A stretch of DNA of 64,000 nt from contig CM045761.1 of the NCBI GenBank assembly GCA_025200525.1, positions 138,324,223-138,388,222 of the forward strand, written 5' to 3'. The stretch comes from Camellia lanceoleosa (Eukaryota; Streptophyta; Magnoliopsida; Ericales; Theaceae). A program made the translations under genes and the position numbers. This document shows positions 44,125 to 56,500 of the stretch, piece after piece. Numbering within the stretch: position 1 is the first letter of the stretch; every line of letters starts with the position of its first letter. The notes beneath the pieces are model-generated. The model ran no database searches. It was given only the letters and a program-made list of their open reading frames with translations, and was not told the origin of the DNA.

Positions 44125-45331
44125 GAAACCCGCATCAATCTATTTGGTGACCTCCTCTTTAATCTTCATTGCCCAGTTCGGATGGATTCTGTGCAATTTC
44201 TATTTGACTGGTCGGGCCTCTGGGTTAAGAGGGATTTGGTGCTATACAATCTCAGGATCGATTCTAGGCATGTCTTTGTAGGACCACGTGAAAACGTCTT
44301 TAAAATCTTTTAATAAAATGATTAAACGCTCACGTTCCTCCGAAGACAACGTGGACCCGATCTGGACCAAGCGGTGATCCTTCTCAATACCCATATTAAT
44401 TGTAATGATTTTATCTATGTAGGGCTTAGCACGTCTCTCCTACTCTCGGTCAATCAAGTTTTTCAAAGCCTAAGGAATTTTTCCCTCTTCGTTTTCATGA
44501 AAATTTTGAAAATCTTGATCAATGCAATAAATAAACGGCACAAAGAAGTAAACGAAATCTACAGCGTTCTCATTCATAAGTTTCGGCTCTTCGGTTACAA
44601 CAGAATTGAAAGAGAAACCAAAAGAGGACCTAGACAGGACCTTAGCATCCGAGCTACCATTCTCAGAAATACAAGACTTAGACTCCCTGGACTAACTCGA
44701 ATATGATTCCGACTCTACAAACTCGATGGAATTAGATTCTAGCTCATCATGTGATTCAGAATTGGAAAGAAATCCCTTCTCCAACTGCTAAGTGAGGCAT
44801 GGCGCCCTCAATGCATCCAGAATACCACTAGCGGAATCCATTCTCAATTCCTCCCTGATCATAGAAATAGCAAAGGTATCCCCCATGTTCTCTGTGTTGG
44901 TCGCGGGATCTCTCAGAAGATCGACCAGTGCTATCCTTACTCCATCCTCACTATTGTTTGAGTCATTCCTTTTGCTCTGGCCAACGTCGATACTTGGTTC
45001 AACCCTTCTTTATCATTGTCTTGCAGCTGGTGGTCAAAAAAGATCTCAAATCCGGGGACACGCTTCTTCGTCAAGGAGTCTACCCAAGGCTCAAGAAAGC
45101 CACTAAAGGGGAAATCCTCACCTTCTCTGATAAAGTGCCCATTTAGCGTCCCCTAGATTGGCCTGTGGACCAACTCATAGTGCTTCCCGGCTCTTTTGGC
45201 CTTGGCTCTGTCTCTCATTTCTTTTTCCTTTCTTCTCTAGTCCTCTTTGGTGGGCACATAGCCTAACCCAAAGGCATGCGGATTATGTGGCACCTCAGCT
45301 AGTGCCGTAACACCTTTTCGCCCACTCCTTT
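44125..45331 (-). pseudogene. OGR-2 protease-RT linker, first part
   Basis: Translation on the - strand gives pieces typical of the long linker of Ogre pol: FGLGYVPTKED, RARAKRAGKHYELVHRPIQ-like and REGEDFPFSGF-like segments near 45100-45310. These are interrupted by stops, so no frame longer than 60 codons survives. The linker is split here by the Tekay-like element. Ogre elements are reported to splice an intron between protease and RT; I cannot place such an intron. Confidence 0.5.
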
Positions 45332-47536
45332 TGTAACAACCCTCACTTCAGCCTAGTCATACTTGCATGTATTACATGATCTTGTCTTGATATGTTGCTT
45401 TTGCAAAACTTGATTTGTCTGGCACATGTGTTACTTGCATGGCCTGTTTCTTGTTTGGTGTGTGTTGTAGCCGAAATCATCTTAAGCCTAGGTCGCCCCT
45501 TTGATACTCTTACACCTAGAACCATCTTGAGGTTTCTTTGGTTGACCTCCACTCGCATCCTGACATATTGGCTGAGATGTGTATTATCTGGGCCGAGATG
45601 TTATCCTTGAACCCAGGTGATCTTGTTCCTGGACAGGTATGACCTAGACCGAGGTATGGCACATCTAGGCCGAGGTGTGGCACAGCTAGGCCAAGTGTTG
45701 TCCTTCCTAGCCGAGATCATTGTTCCCTTACTTGTCGATGCGTTGTCCTTAGCCGAGATTGTTACTTGCCGGAGTACCCTTGCCACCTAGCTTATTGAAC
45801 ACACTTTGTCATAGTCTTGTCTTGTCTTTCAGTCACCTTTTTCAGGAAACCAACCCGGTAGAGCCACGTATCCGAGCTGAGTGTTAAACCAGCCGGTAGA
45901 GAGAGAGATGTATCATTTGTTATGTTTCTTTGTTCTTGAGGAGAGAGAAGCTCTTGAAGAGGGAGAAGGAGTTCCTAGAGAGGGAGTAGATTTCCAAGCT
46001 TGATCTTTGGGTGTTTGAACCATTAGATTTGAGTTTTGAGGTTAGAATCTTAATCTACTCTTATTGTTCTTATTGATCATCTAGCTGCATTGCATGATCG
46101 AACCTGATTTGCAAGCCATGTATCGATTTAAAGTTGGGTTTAGAGAAAGTGGTATTCATGTGTTCTGGAAGAAAAATCCTTGTTTGATCCGAAAGTTTGC
46201 ATTAAGATTCATGTTTTTGTGTTTGTTTTCATAAAATCTTTGAGTATAGGTACCCAGGTCCATGTTTTTGAATTCATAGCATCGAATCCCAGATTTTGTA
46301 ATAACAAGTTATGATTGAGCATTCATGTTTTTCATGATTCTTCATGTTCATGTTCTTCATGTTCTTCAGCAGAGGGAAACCCAGATTTTCCCGACCTTGC
46401 CTTTGAATGTGGCCGTCGGGACCACACCTCGGCAAGAAGGTGTGGGACCTCGGCCAAGACCTGGTTGGTGCCCAGCATGTTTTCCCGAGATGGGAAACTG
46501 TGTTTTGTTTTGATTTGACTTAGTTGTTGGAAGAATGCCGAGATCATCTGTATGCATGTGAAGCCTGTTTGATAGTGCATTCAATAGACTTTGCCATGTG
46601 TTTGTAGGACTTGGACTTGCCTTGACCCCGACGTTTGAAGAACTAGGTGAGCGGTATTTTTAATAAAGTTACGTTATAAAGTTTTGATAAAGCCTTGTCT
46701 TGCTTGTTTTGGAAAAGTATTTGTTAAGCATGAATGACTATCCCTATTTTGGTGTATCAAGTATTAGCTTTGGTTTTGACAACCTTTGAAAGTCCGTACG
46801 TGCTAGGGGACTATAAGCATTTGTAGCACAACCTTTGAAAGTCTGTACATGCTAGGGGACTATAAGCATTTGTAGCACAACCTTTGAAAGTCCGTACGTG
46901 CTAAGGGACTATAAGCATTTGTAGCACAACCCTTGTTAATGTCATTCCTTGAAACTTGAAAGCCTTGAAAGATGTTGATTGATGAAGCTTGAAAGATTTG
47001 TTAGATAAACTTGATTTATTCAATGATTTGTTACAAGCTATGATTATGTATTGTTTGTTAAAGATCTCGGATATCACTCATGCAAACCCTTTATTACTTG
47101 TACTATTCACTGAGTATCCAAGCTCACCCTCTCTATATATATGTAGGTGATGAGCAGGACGGCAGCGACGCCTAGATGTGTTTTGCCGATGTCTTTTTGG
47201 ATTCGTATTTTGTAACATCTTGAAGATCATGCTTCTTGGCTTATTGTTAAATTCTTTTATATATGTCAGCTTGAGAAGCCTTTTGATCAATATGTGATAT
47301 TTGTATTTTATTTTACTTGCACCCCGGTTGTAAGATTATGATAAGATGTATGCCATTTCATTTAATCTATGCACGGCTCTTGTGGACTAACTAAATTTGA
47401 ATTTATTGCCTCCGCACATGTAAGCCCCATATGTATACTCTGATTGTGTGTGAATCCTTGTTAGTTGGCCTTTGGTAACCTCGAATTACTGGCCATCATG
47501 GCACCATTCTATTAGGGGCGGAATGGGGTCGTGATA
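45332..47536 (+). repeat. TEK-1 5' LTR (2205 bp)
   Basis: It begins TGTAACAACCCTCAC and ends GGGGTCGTGATA, the final CA being mutated to TA compared with the 3' copy (GATCGTGACA). A three-unit 49-bp tandem repeat lies at 46782-46928. The last 755 bases align end to end with the surviving 3' LTR; by eye I see about 20 differences. A CTCGGCYGAG-like word (ggccgag, ccgagat) recurs at 45585-45775. Confidence 0.9.
46782..46928 (+). repeat. Three 49-bp tandem units in TEK-1 5' LTR
   Basis: Units start at 46782, 46831 and 46880 with acctttgaaagtccgtac, followed by gtgctaggggactataagc and atttgtagcaca. The same three-unit array opens the surviving 3' LTR at 50674, 50723 and 50772. Confidence 0.92.
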
Positions 47537-47539
47537 GAT

Positions 47540-47553
47540 TGGTATCAGAGCAC
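47540..47553 (+). other. TEK-1 primer-binding site (tRNA-Met)
   Basis: tggtatcagagcac lies three bases after the LTR. TGGTATCAGAGC is the standard plant initiator-methionine tRNA primer-binding site. Confidence 0.92.
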
Positions 47554-47749
47554 GAGTTCCTTATAGTACGTTATTCACACACTTTGAGTCCTAATGAGCA
47601 TAGGATTTCCTTTAGAATGATGTTATGATTGCATCATAATGCTTGCTACTTGACAATGTGTGCATCATCTCGGCGTGACCATCTATTGTTTGCATGTATA
47701 TTACTTGATCGTTTTGTTTTAAAGTCACATTTTGCATACTCTTAGCATC

Positions 47750-48775
47750 ATGAGAAGGGATAGACCACCGGTTGGCCGAGATCATCCCGAAGACAGATTG
47801 GACAGATTAGAGAGATTGGTCGAAGGTTTGGTCCGTGAGTTGAGATAACCTAGGCCGCAAGACACCAGTACTACTTCTACCCAGGCCGAACAAACCAACG
47901 GCCGACATACAGTTCCACCTCCACCTCCTCCAGCGTTGTAAGTGCCTCCGCAGCAAGCTTTATATGGGGACGACACCATAGCCTTGATTAGAGAGTTTAA
48001 AAAGATGAAGTCTCCGAGATTCTCTGGGGGTATTGAACCTATGAAGGCCGAAGCATCGGTCTTGGAAATGGAAAAGCTATTCGAGATTTTTCCCAGCACC
48101 GACGCCCAGAAGGTGTCATTGGCAACATTCACACTAGATGACGATGCTCGAAGATGGTGGATGATGACCAGAGAAGGTAACCCAGGGTTGACTTGGGCTA
48201 GATTTTTGGAGTTGTTCTACAATAAGCACTTCCCCCTTAGCGTTCGAGATCGCAAGACTACAGAGTTTCAGACTCTAACACAAGGCAGCAGGATAGTGGC
48301 AGAATATGACTGTGCATTTACTGAATTAGCTAGATATGCGCCTCACATGGTCGATGATGAATATAGAAAAGCTAGGAAGTTCGAAAGTGGACTACGTAGA
48401 CCAATTCAGGATCGAGTTAATATGCTCAACATGCCGACTTACGCCGGAGTATTGGATAAGGCCATTCTTGCAGAAGCTAACTTGAACCGATATCAGAACT
48501 CAGGAGAAAATCAGAGGAAGAGACAGAACTATGATAATCGCCGAGTTTCGTTTAACGCCAAGAAGAAAGCGAATGTAGACAACTCTAGCAACTCGAACCA
48601 AGAAGGTAATACTAAGCCGACGTGTGCAAGTTGTGGGAAGCCGCATTCCGGAGTTTACTGTTGGGCGTCGAGAGCCTGTTTTGAATGTGGTGAAGTGGGT
48701 CATCATGTGAAGGACTGTCCGAAGGCAAGGACTAATGATGGTAAGAAGAATGGGAGTACCTCGGGCTCCGCATAG
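47750..48775 (+). pseudogene. gag: TEK-1 gag, three in-frame stops
   Basis: ATG at 47750 opens MRRDRPPVGRDHPEDRLDRL in the same frame as the long run 47942-48775. TAA stops at 47846-47848 and 47939-47941 interrupt it. The capsid region contains MEKLFEIFPSTDAQKVSLAT, ARRWWMM, LFYNKHFPLSVRDRKTTEF and YDCAFTELARYAP. A CCHC zinc knuckle, CFECGEVGHHVKDC, lies near residue 313 and is intact. The frame closes with TAG at 48773-48775, where intact relatives usually continue into protease, so a single Gag-Pol frame has been split. Confidence 0.88.
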
Positions 48776-50672
48776 AGAAATGACATCGGGAGGGCGCAGA
48801 CGAGACAGGGCAGAGTTTTTGCATTGGTACCAGGAGACACTCAGAATGCCGAGACAGTTGTGTCAGGTATACTCCCAATCTGCTCTGAAGATGCATACAT
48901 ATTGATTGATTTGGGTTCTACACATTTATTTGTATCTGCTAAGTTTGCCGAGAAGTTAAATAGAGAACAAGAACCCCTTGATTATGTGTTATGTGTGTCT
49001 ACTCCATCTGGGAGAACTATGATTGTTGCATCCATTTACAGGGTGTGTGTTGTTGCGATTGAGGGTGTAGAATTATTAGTTGATTTAATGCCACTAAGCA
49101 TGACTCACTTTGATGTCATATTGGGAATGGACTGGTTAGTAACGAACCATGCATCTATCAATTGTGTTTCGAAGAATGTTACACTGAAACCCCCAAACCA
49201 AGCCGAGGTTATTTTCCAGGGTAAAGGAGTAGTACCCCCACCTTACCTAATCTCATCCATGAAAGCCTATAAGTTAATCCAAAAGGGGTGTCAAGGTTAT
49301 CTGTGTAGTATACTAAGTGATTTGAATGGAAACGTTGAGTTAGCCGATATCCCCGTGGTTAAGGAATTCCCCGACGTCTTTCCAAATGACTTGCCTGGCT
49401 GTTGTGTCGATAGAGAAATAGAGTTTACTATTGACGTCATGTCGGGAACCCAGCCTATCTCCAAAACACCTTATAGAATGGCCCCAGCCGAACTTAAGGA
49501 ATTGAAAGTACAACTACAAGAATTGTTGGACAAGGGATTTATTAGGCCGAGCACTTCACCTTGGGGAGCACCAGCCCTATTTGTCAAGAAAAAGGATGGC
49601 ACACTTCGTCTTTGTATTGACTATCGAGAACTAAACAAGGTGACCATTAAGAATAAGTATCCATTGCCGAGGATTGATGATTTACTTGATCAACTACAAG
49701 GGGCACGGGTCTTTTCTAATATTGATCTCAGGTCGGGCTACCATCAGCTGAAGGTTAAGGCCGAGGATGTTGAGAAGACTGCTTTTCGGACAAGATATGG
49801 CCACTATGAATTTTTGGTGATGCCTTTTGGAGTGACCAATGCTCCTGTAGCATTCATGGATTTGATGAACAGAGTCTTTAAACCGTACCTAGACGAGTTC
49901 GTGGTTGTTTTCATCGACGACATACTGATCTATTCCAAGAGTGGGGATGAGCATGAGAAGCATTTGAGACTAGCCTTACAAATCCTGAGGGACAGGAAAT
50001 TATATGCCAAGCTTAGCAAGTGTGAATTTTGGCTTGCCAGCATCTCATTTTTGGGCCACGTGACTACTGAGGAAGGTATCTCTGTTGATCCAAGTAAGAT
50101 TGAAGCTGTCGTAAATTGGCCGACACCGACTAATGTGTCTGAGGTTCGTAGTTTTCTGGGCTTGGCAGGTTATTACAGAAAGTTTGTGAAAGACTTCTCA
50201 AGGATTGCAGTACCATTAACACAACTAACTCAGAAAGGAGTGGTGTACGAATGGACCGAGGATAAAGAATCAGCCTTCCAGGAGATGAAGACGAGGTTAG
50301 TTGCAGCACCAGTTCTTGTACTTCCATCAGGTAATGAGGAATTTCAGATTTATAGTGACGCTTCACATAAGGGTTTGGGTTGTGTATTAACGCAAGGGGG
50401 TAAAGTTATAGCCTATGCATCTCGTCAATTGAAACCTCATGAAAAGAACTATCCTACCCATGATCTGGAGCTAGCAGCTGTGGTGTTTGCTTTGAAGATT
50501 TGGCGTCATTACTTGTATGGAGCCTCTTGTCAAGTTTTCACAGATCACAAGAGTTTGAAGTATTTATTCACCTAGAAGGAACTAAATATGAGGCGGAGAA
50601 GATGGCTTGAGTTACTAAAAGATTACGACATGCAGATTCAGTATCATCCAGAGAAGATGGCTTGAGTTACTA
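48776..50672 (+). pseudogene. pol: TEK-1 pol: protease, RT and partial RNase H
   Basis: In frame 48824-50575, protease shows [19 protein letters not shown]; the usual D-S/T-G triad reads D-L-G. RT has [79 protein letters not shown] and [13 protein letters not shown] with the catalytic IDD intact. RNase H shows [14 protein letters not shown] (D), [12 protein letters not shown] (E) and [14 protein letters not shown] (D). A TAG at 50573-50575 follows, then NMRRRRWLELLKDYDMQIQY, before the deletion junction. The 583-codon open frame is the longest in the window. Integrase is absent. Confidence 0.92.
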
Positions 50673-50674
50673 AA
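50596..50674 (+). repeat. 24-bp direct repeat at the TEK-1 deletion junction
   Basis: gagaagatggcttgagttac plus taaa occurs at 50596-50619 and again, identical, at 50651-50674, where the second copy joins the 3' LTR remnant. The first copy fits the RNase H reading frame; the second interrupts it. Confidence 0.92.
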
Positions 50675-51428
50675 CCTTTGAAAGTTCGTACGTGCTAGGG
50701 GACTATAAGCATTTGTAGCACAACCTTTGAAAGTCCGTACGTGCTAGGGGACTATAAGCATTTGTAGCACAACCTTTGAAAGTTCGTACGTGCTAAGGGA
50801 CTATAAGCATTTGTAGCACAACCCTTGTTAATGTCATTCCTTGAAACTTGAAAGCCTTGAAAGATGTTGATTGATGAAGCTTGAAAGATTTGTTAGATAA
50901 ACTTGATTTATTCCATGATTTGTTACAAGCTATGATTATGTATTGTTTTGTTAAAGATCTCGGATATCACTCATGCAAACCCTTTATTACTTGTACCATT
51001 CACTGAGTATCCAAGCTCACCCTCTCTATATATGTAGGCGATGAGCGGTGACTACAATGACGCCTAGATGTGTTTTGCCGATGTGTTTTTGGATTCGTGT
51101 TTTGCAACATCTTGAAGATCATGCTTCTTGGCTTGTAGTTAAATTCTTTTATATATGTCAGCTTGAGAAGCCTTTTGATCAAGATGTGATATTTGTATTT
51201 TATTTTACTTGCACCCCAGTTGTAAGATTATGATAAGATGTATGCCATTTCATTTAATCTATGCACGGCTCTTGTGGACTAACTAAATTTGAATTTATTG
51301 CCTCTGCACATGTAAGCCCCATATGTATACTCTGATTGTGTGTGAATCCTTGTTAGTTGGCCTTTGGTAACCTCGAATTACTGGCCATCATGGCACCATT
51401 CTATTAGGGGCGGAATGGGATCGTGACA
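50674..51428 (+). repeat. TEK-1 3' LTR remnant (755 bp)
   Basis: It matches 46782-47536 of the 5' LTR end to end, starting exactly at the first 49-bp unit and ending GATCGTGACA before the CCTTT duplication. It lacks the first 1450 bases of the LTR, including the promoter region. Confidence 0.92.
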
Positions 51429-51433
51429 CCTTT

Positions 51434-52953
51434 AAAGCCACAACTTGTTCACAAAATAGATGGACTGAGCACTGACATATATGCCTTCATCTGCGGCCAA
51501 GATTGTCTACACCACTTGGGCCTCTGCCAGAGTGAATCCTGAGAGAAATACATCCTCGTCGCTGTGATTGATTTCTAGCAATGGTTTAGTTACCTTTGGC
51601 GGTGAGTGTATGGGTGAGTTCCTAAAAACAGTTGTTACCGCTCCCTCATGAGGGTATTTTAGCATTTGATGGAGGGTGGAGGACACAGCCTTCATGTGAT
51701 GTAACTAGGGCCTCCCTAGAAGTAGGTTAAAGGTAACTGGCACATCAAGTACATGGAACTCGATCTCATGCTCGGAAGGGCCCACTTGGAATTGCACTTT
51801 TACTGTCCCTATGACTTCTCTGCTCATGTTGTCATATGCTCGTATCACCTGGGCTATGGGAATGAAATCTACTGGTCTCAGGCCTATCGCATAGGTGGTG
51901 TGAGAAGGATAGATGTTGATAGCAGAGCCGGTGTCCACTAAAACCACTGGCACCCATTTGTCTCTGCACTCAATAGATATGTACAGTGGCTTGTTGTGGG
52001 CCGATCCTTCCAGCAGCAGTTCTTTATCAGAGAAAGTGAGCATTGGCTTGGTGCTACTTGGGAAAATCAGGCCCACAAGCTGCTCTGGCGTAGTGTCAAT
52101 GGACAATTTACCCTTATCCATTGTTGACAATATTATCTGTCCGTGTACGCGTGAAGCCATGAGGAGACCTCAAATGGATATATTAGCTTGGATGTTCTTG
52201 AGTTGCTTCAGAACTAGCTCCTTTTCTAACTTCTTTTCCTTCTCCTTCTCAATCTCTTGATCATTCCCTGATGGTTCCATCTGATCCAGGTGTGGTGGTG
52301 TGAAATACAGTCCACTTCTGGTGAGATGGTCTATTTCTTCAGAATATCATGTATTGTCCGGGATGTGATCTCCCCAATCTTCATCGGTATAGGCAAGAAG
52401 TACATCGCTATTTTCCCACCATCAACCATCAATTGTTGACAAACAGCTGCCCAGCTCAACTTGGATTAACCTTATAGTACAAGTGTCCCCTTCAGAGCAA
52501 CAAGTTGTTGTGGTTTTCTGGCTGTCTTCAATTCCCTCTCTTTCAAACTACCTCAGCGTAGTTTCCTGTTCAATATTTGTAGTTTCCATAACACCCAATT
52601 CTTGGGTTGGTTTTCCCACACAAGTATCCTCTGGCAATTTCCCTTTCTCCTCAGTCTTCTCGGCTACCACAATTATCCCGACTTACTTTCCCTCTGGTTT
52701 ATCCCCAGTTTCTTCTTCCTTGTTAGATTCATCACTAAGCCATCCAACATTATCTGTTGACTTGTTCAGATCAAACCAACCGATCTGCACATTGCCTTGA
52801 TCCTGTTCGTCGAAGAATTGTAGGTTGTCTAAATCTACTTCAAGGTTCGCAAAATCATCCAATCCCTAGCTCGGGCCATCCTCTCTAACCACATTAATGT
52901 CCATTGAGGCCGATAGTACTGCTTTAGGCCTGGGTTGAGTAGCATGAACATTG
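51434..52953 (-). pseudogene. pol: OGR-2 protease with pre-protease region
   Basis: The frame 51705-52160 (151 codons) carries the aspartic protease: YISIECRDKWVPVVLVDTGS with an intact D-T-G, then AINIYPSHTTYAIGLRPVDF, RAYDNMSREVIGTVKVQFQV and VLDVPVTFNLLLGRP. A TAG follows, then LHHMKAVSSTLHQMLKYPHE toward the linker. Upstream (52160-52953) a lysine/glutamate-rich stretch (LEKELVLKQLKNIQANISIW) and acidic pieces such as LDDFANLEVDLDNLQFFDEQ form the gag-protease connector, with stops. At 52953 it meets the reverse solo LTR; the matching upstream half resumes at 60984-60988. Confidence 0.82.
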
Positions 52954-53533
52954 TGTAGCTTGCTTCTCATGCTCCTTTCGAATACGATAGCCCTATAATT
53001 CGGACTTCTGTGGTTCTGAATCTGATTCCACAAGTGCAATGTGAAATAAATAAACACAAATGAGTCCAAATTTGGAAAATCTTTTGGAAAATCAATTTTA
53101 AATAAAAAAATGCCAAAAATTAACTGCTTTGTCAGATTAAAGTGTCGTCACCTAAATATTTTTGGAAAATTTAGGAAACTTGAGACTTTTGCCAAAGGCC
53201 ACTTATCTATCATCACTAAAGTGTCTCGACTCGGGAACTTAGGTATGAGAGGGGAAGGTCATGAATTGAGCATCCCACTCACCCGATCAAAGACCGGCCT
53301 CTACTAATCATGATGTGATTCTTATTTACATTATATGCTCTTATTCTGATTTATTAGGCTATTTTACTATGTGATGCACACAAGTATAGAATTTGGAATA
53401 CTTTGATTTCATGTTCGATTTGAAATTGTTTAGAATATGTACCACTTGAAAAAGTGATCTCATGTGTACATTCATCAAACTATCCCAATTTGGGCAATTA
53501 GCCTTCATTCACAGGCATTCAAGTAAGTATATC

Positions 53534-56500
53534 TGTAGACACCCCATTTTTAATCGCCCTTAAGACTTGGGTGCTACTGATTGTTTACTTGGTGATGAAA
53601 GATGTGTAGTGCAAAGGTTCGATTTCTTCGGTAAGAGGAGCTTCAAATCCCAACTTCACATCCCATTTTTGGACTAAAACTATTTTGACCAAAGATGTTA
53701 GACCTTAAAACCCTCTCTTTCAAAACATTTTTGAAAAAGTTCCTACGACGTTCTGAGGCTCACATTTCGTTAAATGTTGCGCTTTTCGGTAAACCGAGCA
53801 AGGACAAAGTGGAAATGAATGAAAGAGAGGTGAACTCTTTGAAAAATCTTTCAAAACACCTTATTTAGGAGTTTGGAGTTGAAGAAGATGGGAGAGGAGA
53901 GAAGAAAACTAGTTGAGGAGAAGTTTGGCATGAATCTGGTTGGATCGAAACTGAGCAGGCTTCACGCAAATGAGCATAAATTTTTTCACAATTGGAATTT
54001 TGATGTGAGGCTTTCCCCATTGGAAAGAAGACTTCAAGGGCTTCAGTTTAGGCTCAAGAATGACCTGCAAAGGAGTCCATATGAAGAAGATATTCCCATT
54101 TGAAGTCGGGTCCAAAAAGCATATTTTTATGGCCAACTAAAGGTGGAGAATGCTGGCCATAAATGGGATTTTTTGGCCATGTGCCAGCCATGAATGGCCT
54201 ATGCCGGCCCCCTTCCGTCCAAGAGTGTCCCATGCTGGCCAACAATGATGTAGTGCCGGCCATTGATGCAAAAAGTCAGTTTTTGGCAGATATTTTTGTT
54301 CCAGCTGTTATAGCTGTCCCTTTTGGGATATTTTTGACCAAGGCTTACATTCTTCTATATATAGAGAGGCTTATCTCTTGTTTTAAGGGTTAGAAAAATT
54401 TAGCAAAGGTTTGGGAGCCTTTCTCTCTAAATCCTCTCACTCTAGATTCCTCTCTCTCTAAAGCTTTTGTGCTTGGAAGCTTGCATACATCCATCTTCAA
54501 CCTATCAACCCTTAACAAGAGTGGTTCATCTTTGGTCTGAGATTGCTTGAAGCTCTCTTGAAGCCTCCTTGGAGCTCCATAAGGTGGTTTTGCTTGGTTT
54601 TGTTGCTTAAGTGTTGTCTTCCCTTCAAGAGGTATAAGACTCACCCTTTAAGCATGTTTTCATACTTGTTTTTGCCATCCTTTTGTGTTGCTTTTGGGGT
54701 GGTTTTCAACTGCAAAAAAAACTCTATTTTTCAGTCCTAAAAATGGTAGTTTGAGCCTATTTTGTGTTAGGGGGTTGTCTCTCCCTTTTGCTCCTTAGCT
54801 TGTGTAGCTTTTGTGTCATCTTTCATCACCTTTCAAACCATCTTTTCTTGGACTTTTAAACATTGAAATCCAGAGGAATTTCAGTGGTAGAAAGTTGGTT
54901 TTGAGGACCAAAATAGGAGGGGGTGATCCCCCCTCCTCATATCCTCTTTGCATGAGTAGATGGCCTAACATGTGAACATGTATTTCTACCTCTTTGTAGC
55001 TTTATTCAAGCATGTTTTAGGCCCTATTTGGACCTACTTTAACTCTATTTTTGGTTGATTAGGTCACTTGTTGCTTGCTTTTTCCACTTGTAGTGTAATT
55101 ATGCTTACTAGCCTAACATGCTTAATGAGTTAGTCTATCAATCTAGCTTGTGTTAGCTCCATCTCAGCATGCTTTTGCTCATATTTTGTCATGCTTTAAC
55201 TCTATTTTGAGTAGTCTTGGTCCTTTGAGACTTGCTTTGTATAGCTATAGTGTAGTTAGCTTCACTAGCCTTGTGTTTTGAGGCGCTTAGCATGCTTTGC
55301 TTGTGATGTTTGCATGATATGTTATCATTTGGCATGTAATTTTAGTGCATATACCTCTGTCACACTCTCACTTATGTCATTTTTTTATTGTGTTTGATAG
55401 TTGTGCCTTTGCCTTGCTTGTGAGCTAATGAATGGGCATGCTTTTTCTTGCCTTTTGTGCCTAAGTTTCAGCATGATTAGGCCAGTATTTTGGCATGATG
55501 TAGCTTTGTTTTGAGCTGGTTTGGTCATTTGAGCATTGTATTGCATGTCTCTAGTGTTGTGTCCTTCACTAGCTCTAATGCTTTGGCCCCTAACATGTTG
55601 TGCATGTGTTGCTTGCATGTTGTAGCATTATTTCTCATGCCATATCAGCACTGAATTTCTGCAATCTTCCTCCATGCTTCACTCTTTCATTTTCTTTGAA
55701 AGTAGTCTTAAGCCCCTTGTTAGCTTGAGCATGGAATTGAGGCTCTCATGCCTAATGGTTTTAGCTTTCCCTTGAGGGTTTCTACTAACCAAAAGCATGA
55801 GGCTTCTTTCATGCTCAAGGTGCTTGTGGCTGAGGCCATCTTTCCCATTAGAGGACTTTCACATTGAGCTAAATCAGTTAATGAATGGCTTGGTAAATGC
55901 TAAAATGTGTAAACAAAATTGGACAAGCAAAACATGACAAAGATAAACGTGTTTTGTGTGCATTGCATTGTATTCAATCAGACGTTATATTGAACGCAAG
56001 GTAGAATGGTCCATTTCATACTTGAAGTGATGAAAATGAGCCAATCTCCTTTGTCTCCATCGCCTTTGAATTCTCATGATAAGGTAGTGGTCTAAGAGTC
56101 TTGTTTGTCTTGCATTTATTGAATGAGTACAAGTTGGATCTTTGGCCATCATGCATTGTGAATGCTTGATTGATGGTTTTGGATTCAATGGTGCCTCTCC
56201 TTTGATGTTTTGAGATGACAAGGAATGGCACAGTACATACATACCCTTGGGCGACCCTCTATTTTCCTCTGTCTGTGCTTTGTTGTAGAATGGTGGTCCA
56301 GCACACAAGTGGCCGGCAGTGCCACACTGATGGCCGGCATTGCTTCATCCTTGGCCGGCAGAACACATCCTTGGCCGGCAGCCACCATTCATGGCCGGCA
56401 GGCCAATGGTGAATTTCCCAGCATTGGTTTGGTAAGGTTCAACAGAGAGTTCTTGGAGTGACCCTGCAAACAGAGACTCTCAAGAGCAGACCGGTGGGCT

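Larger units (their letters stand above)
45332..51428 (+). mobile_element. TEK-1: Tekay/Del-type chromovirus with internal deletion
   Basis: The element starts TGTAACAACCC and ends GATCGTGACA, with a perfect target duplication CCTTT (45327-45331 and 51429-51433). It has a 5' LTR (45332-47536), a tRNA-Met PBS, gag, protease, RT and most of RNase H. After the middle of RNase H it jumps at about 50674 into the last 755 bases of the 3' LTR. The rest of RNase H, all of integrase, any chromodomain and the first two thirds of the 3' LTR are missing. Protein motifs and LTR length place it in the Tekay/Del group with fair confidence. It interrupts the OGR-2 linker on the opposite strand. Confidence 0.9.

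Noticed and set aside
44374..45106. Open + strand frames of 104-110 codons
   Set aside because: They are antisense to the degraded OGR-2 protease-RT linker, which accounts for the sequence.
46315..46584. Several overlapping frames of 62-82 codons in both strands
   Set aside because: They fall inside the TEK-1 5' LTR and have no start context, motif or counterpart.
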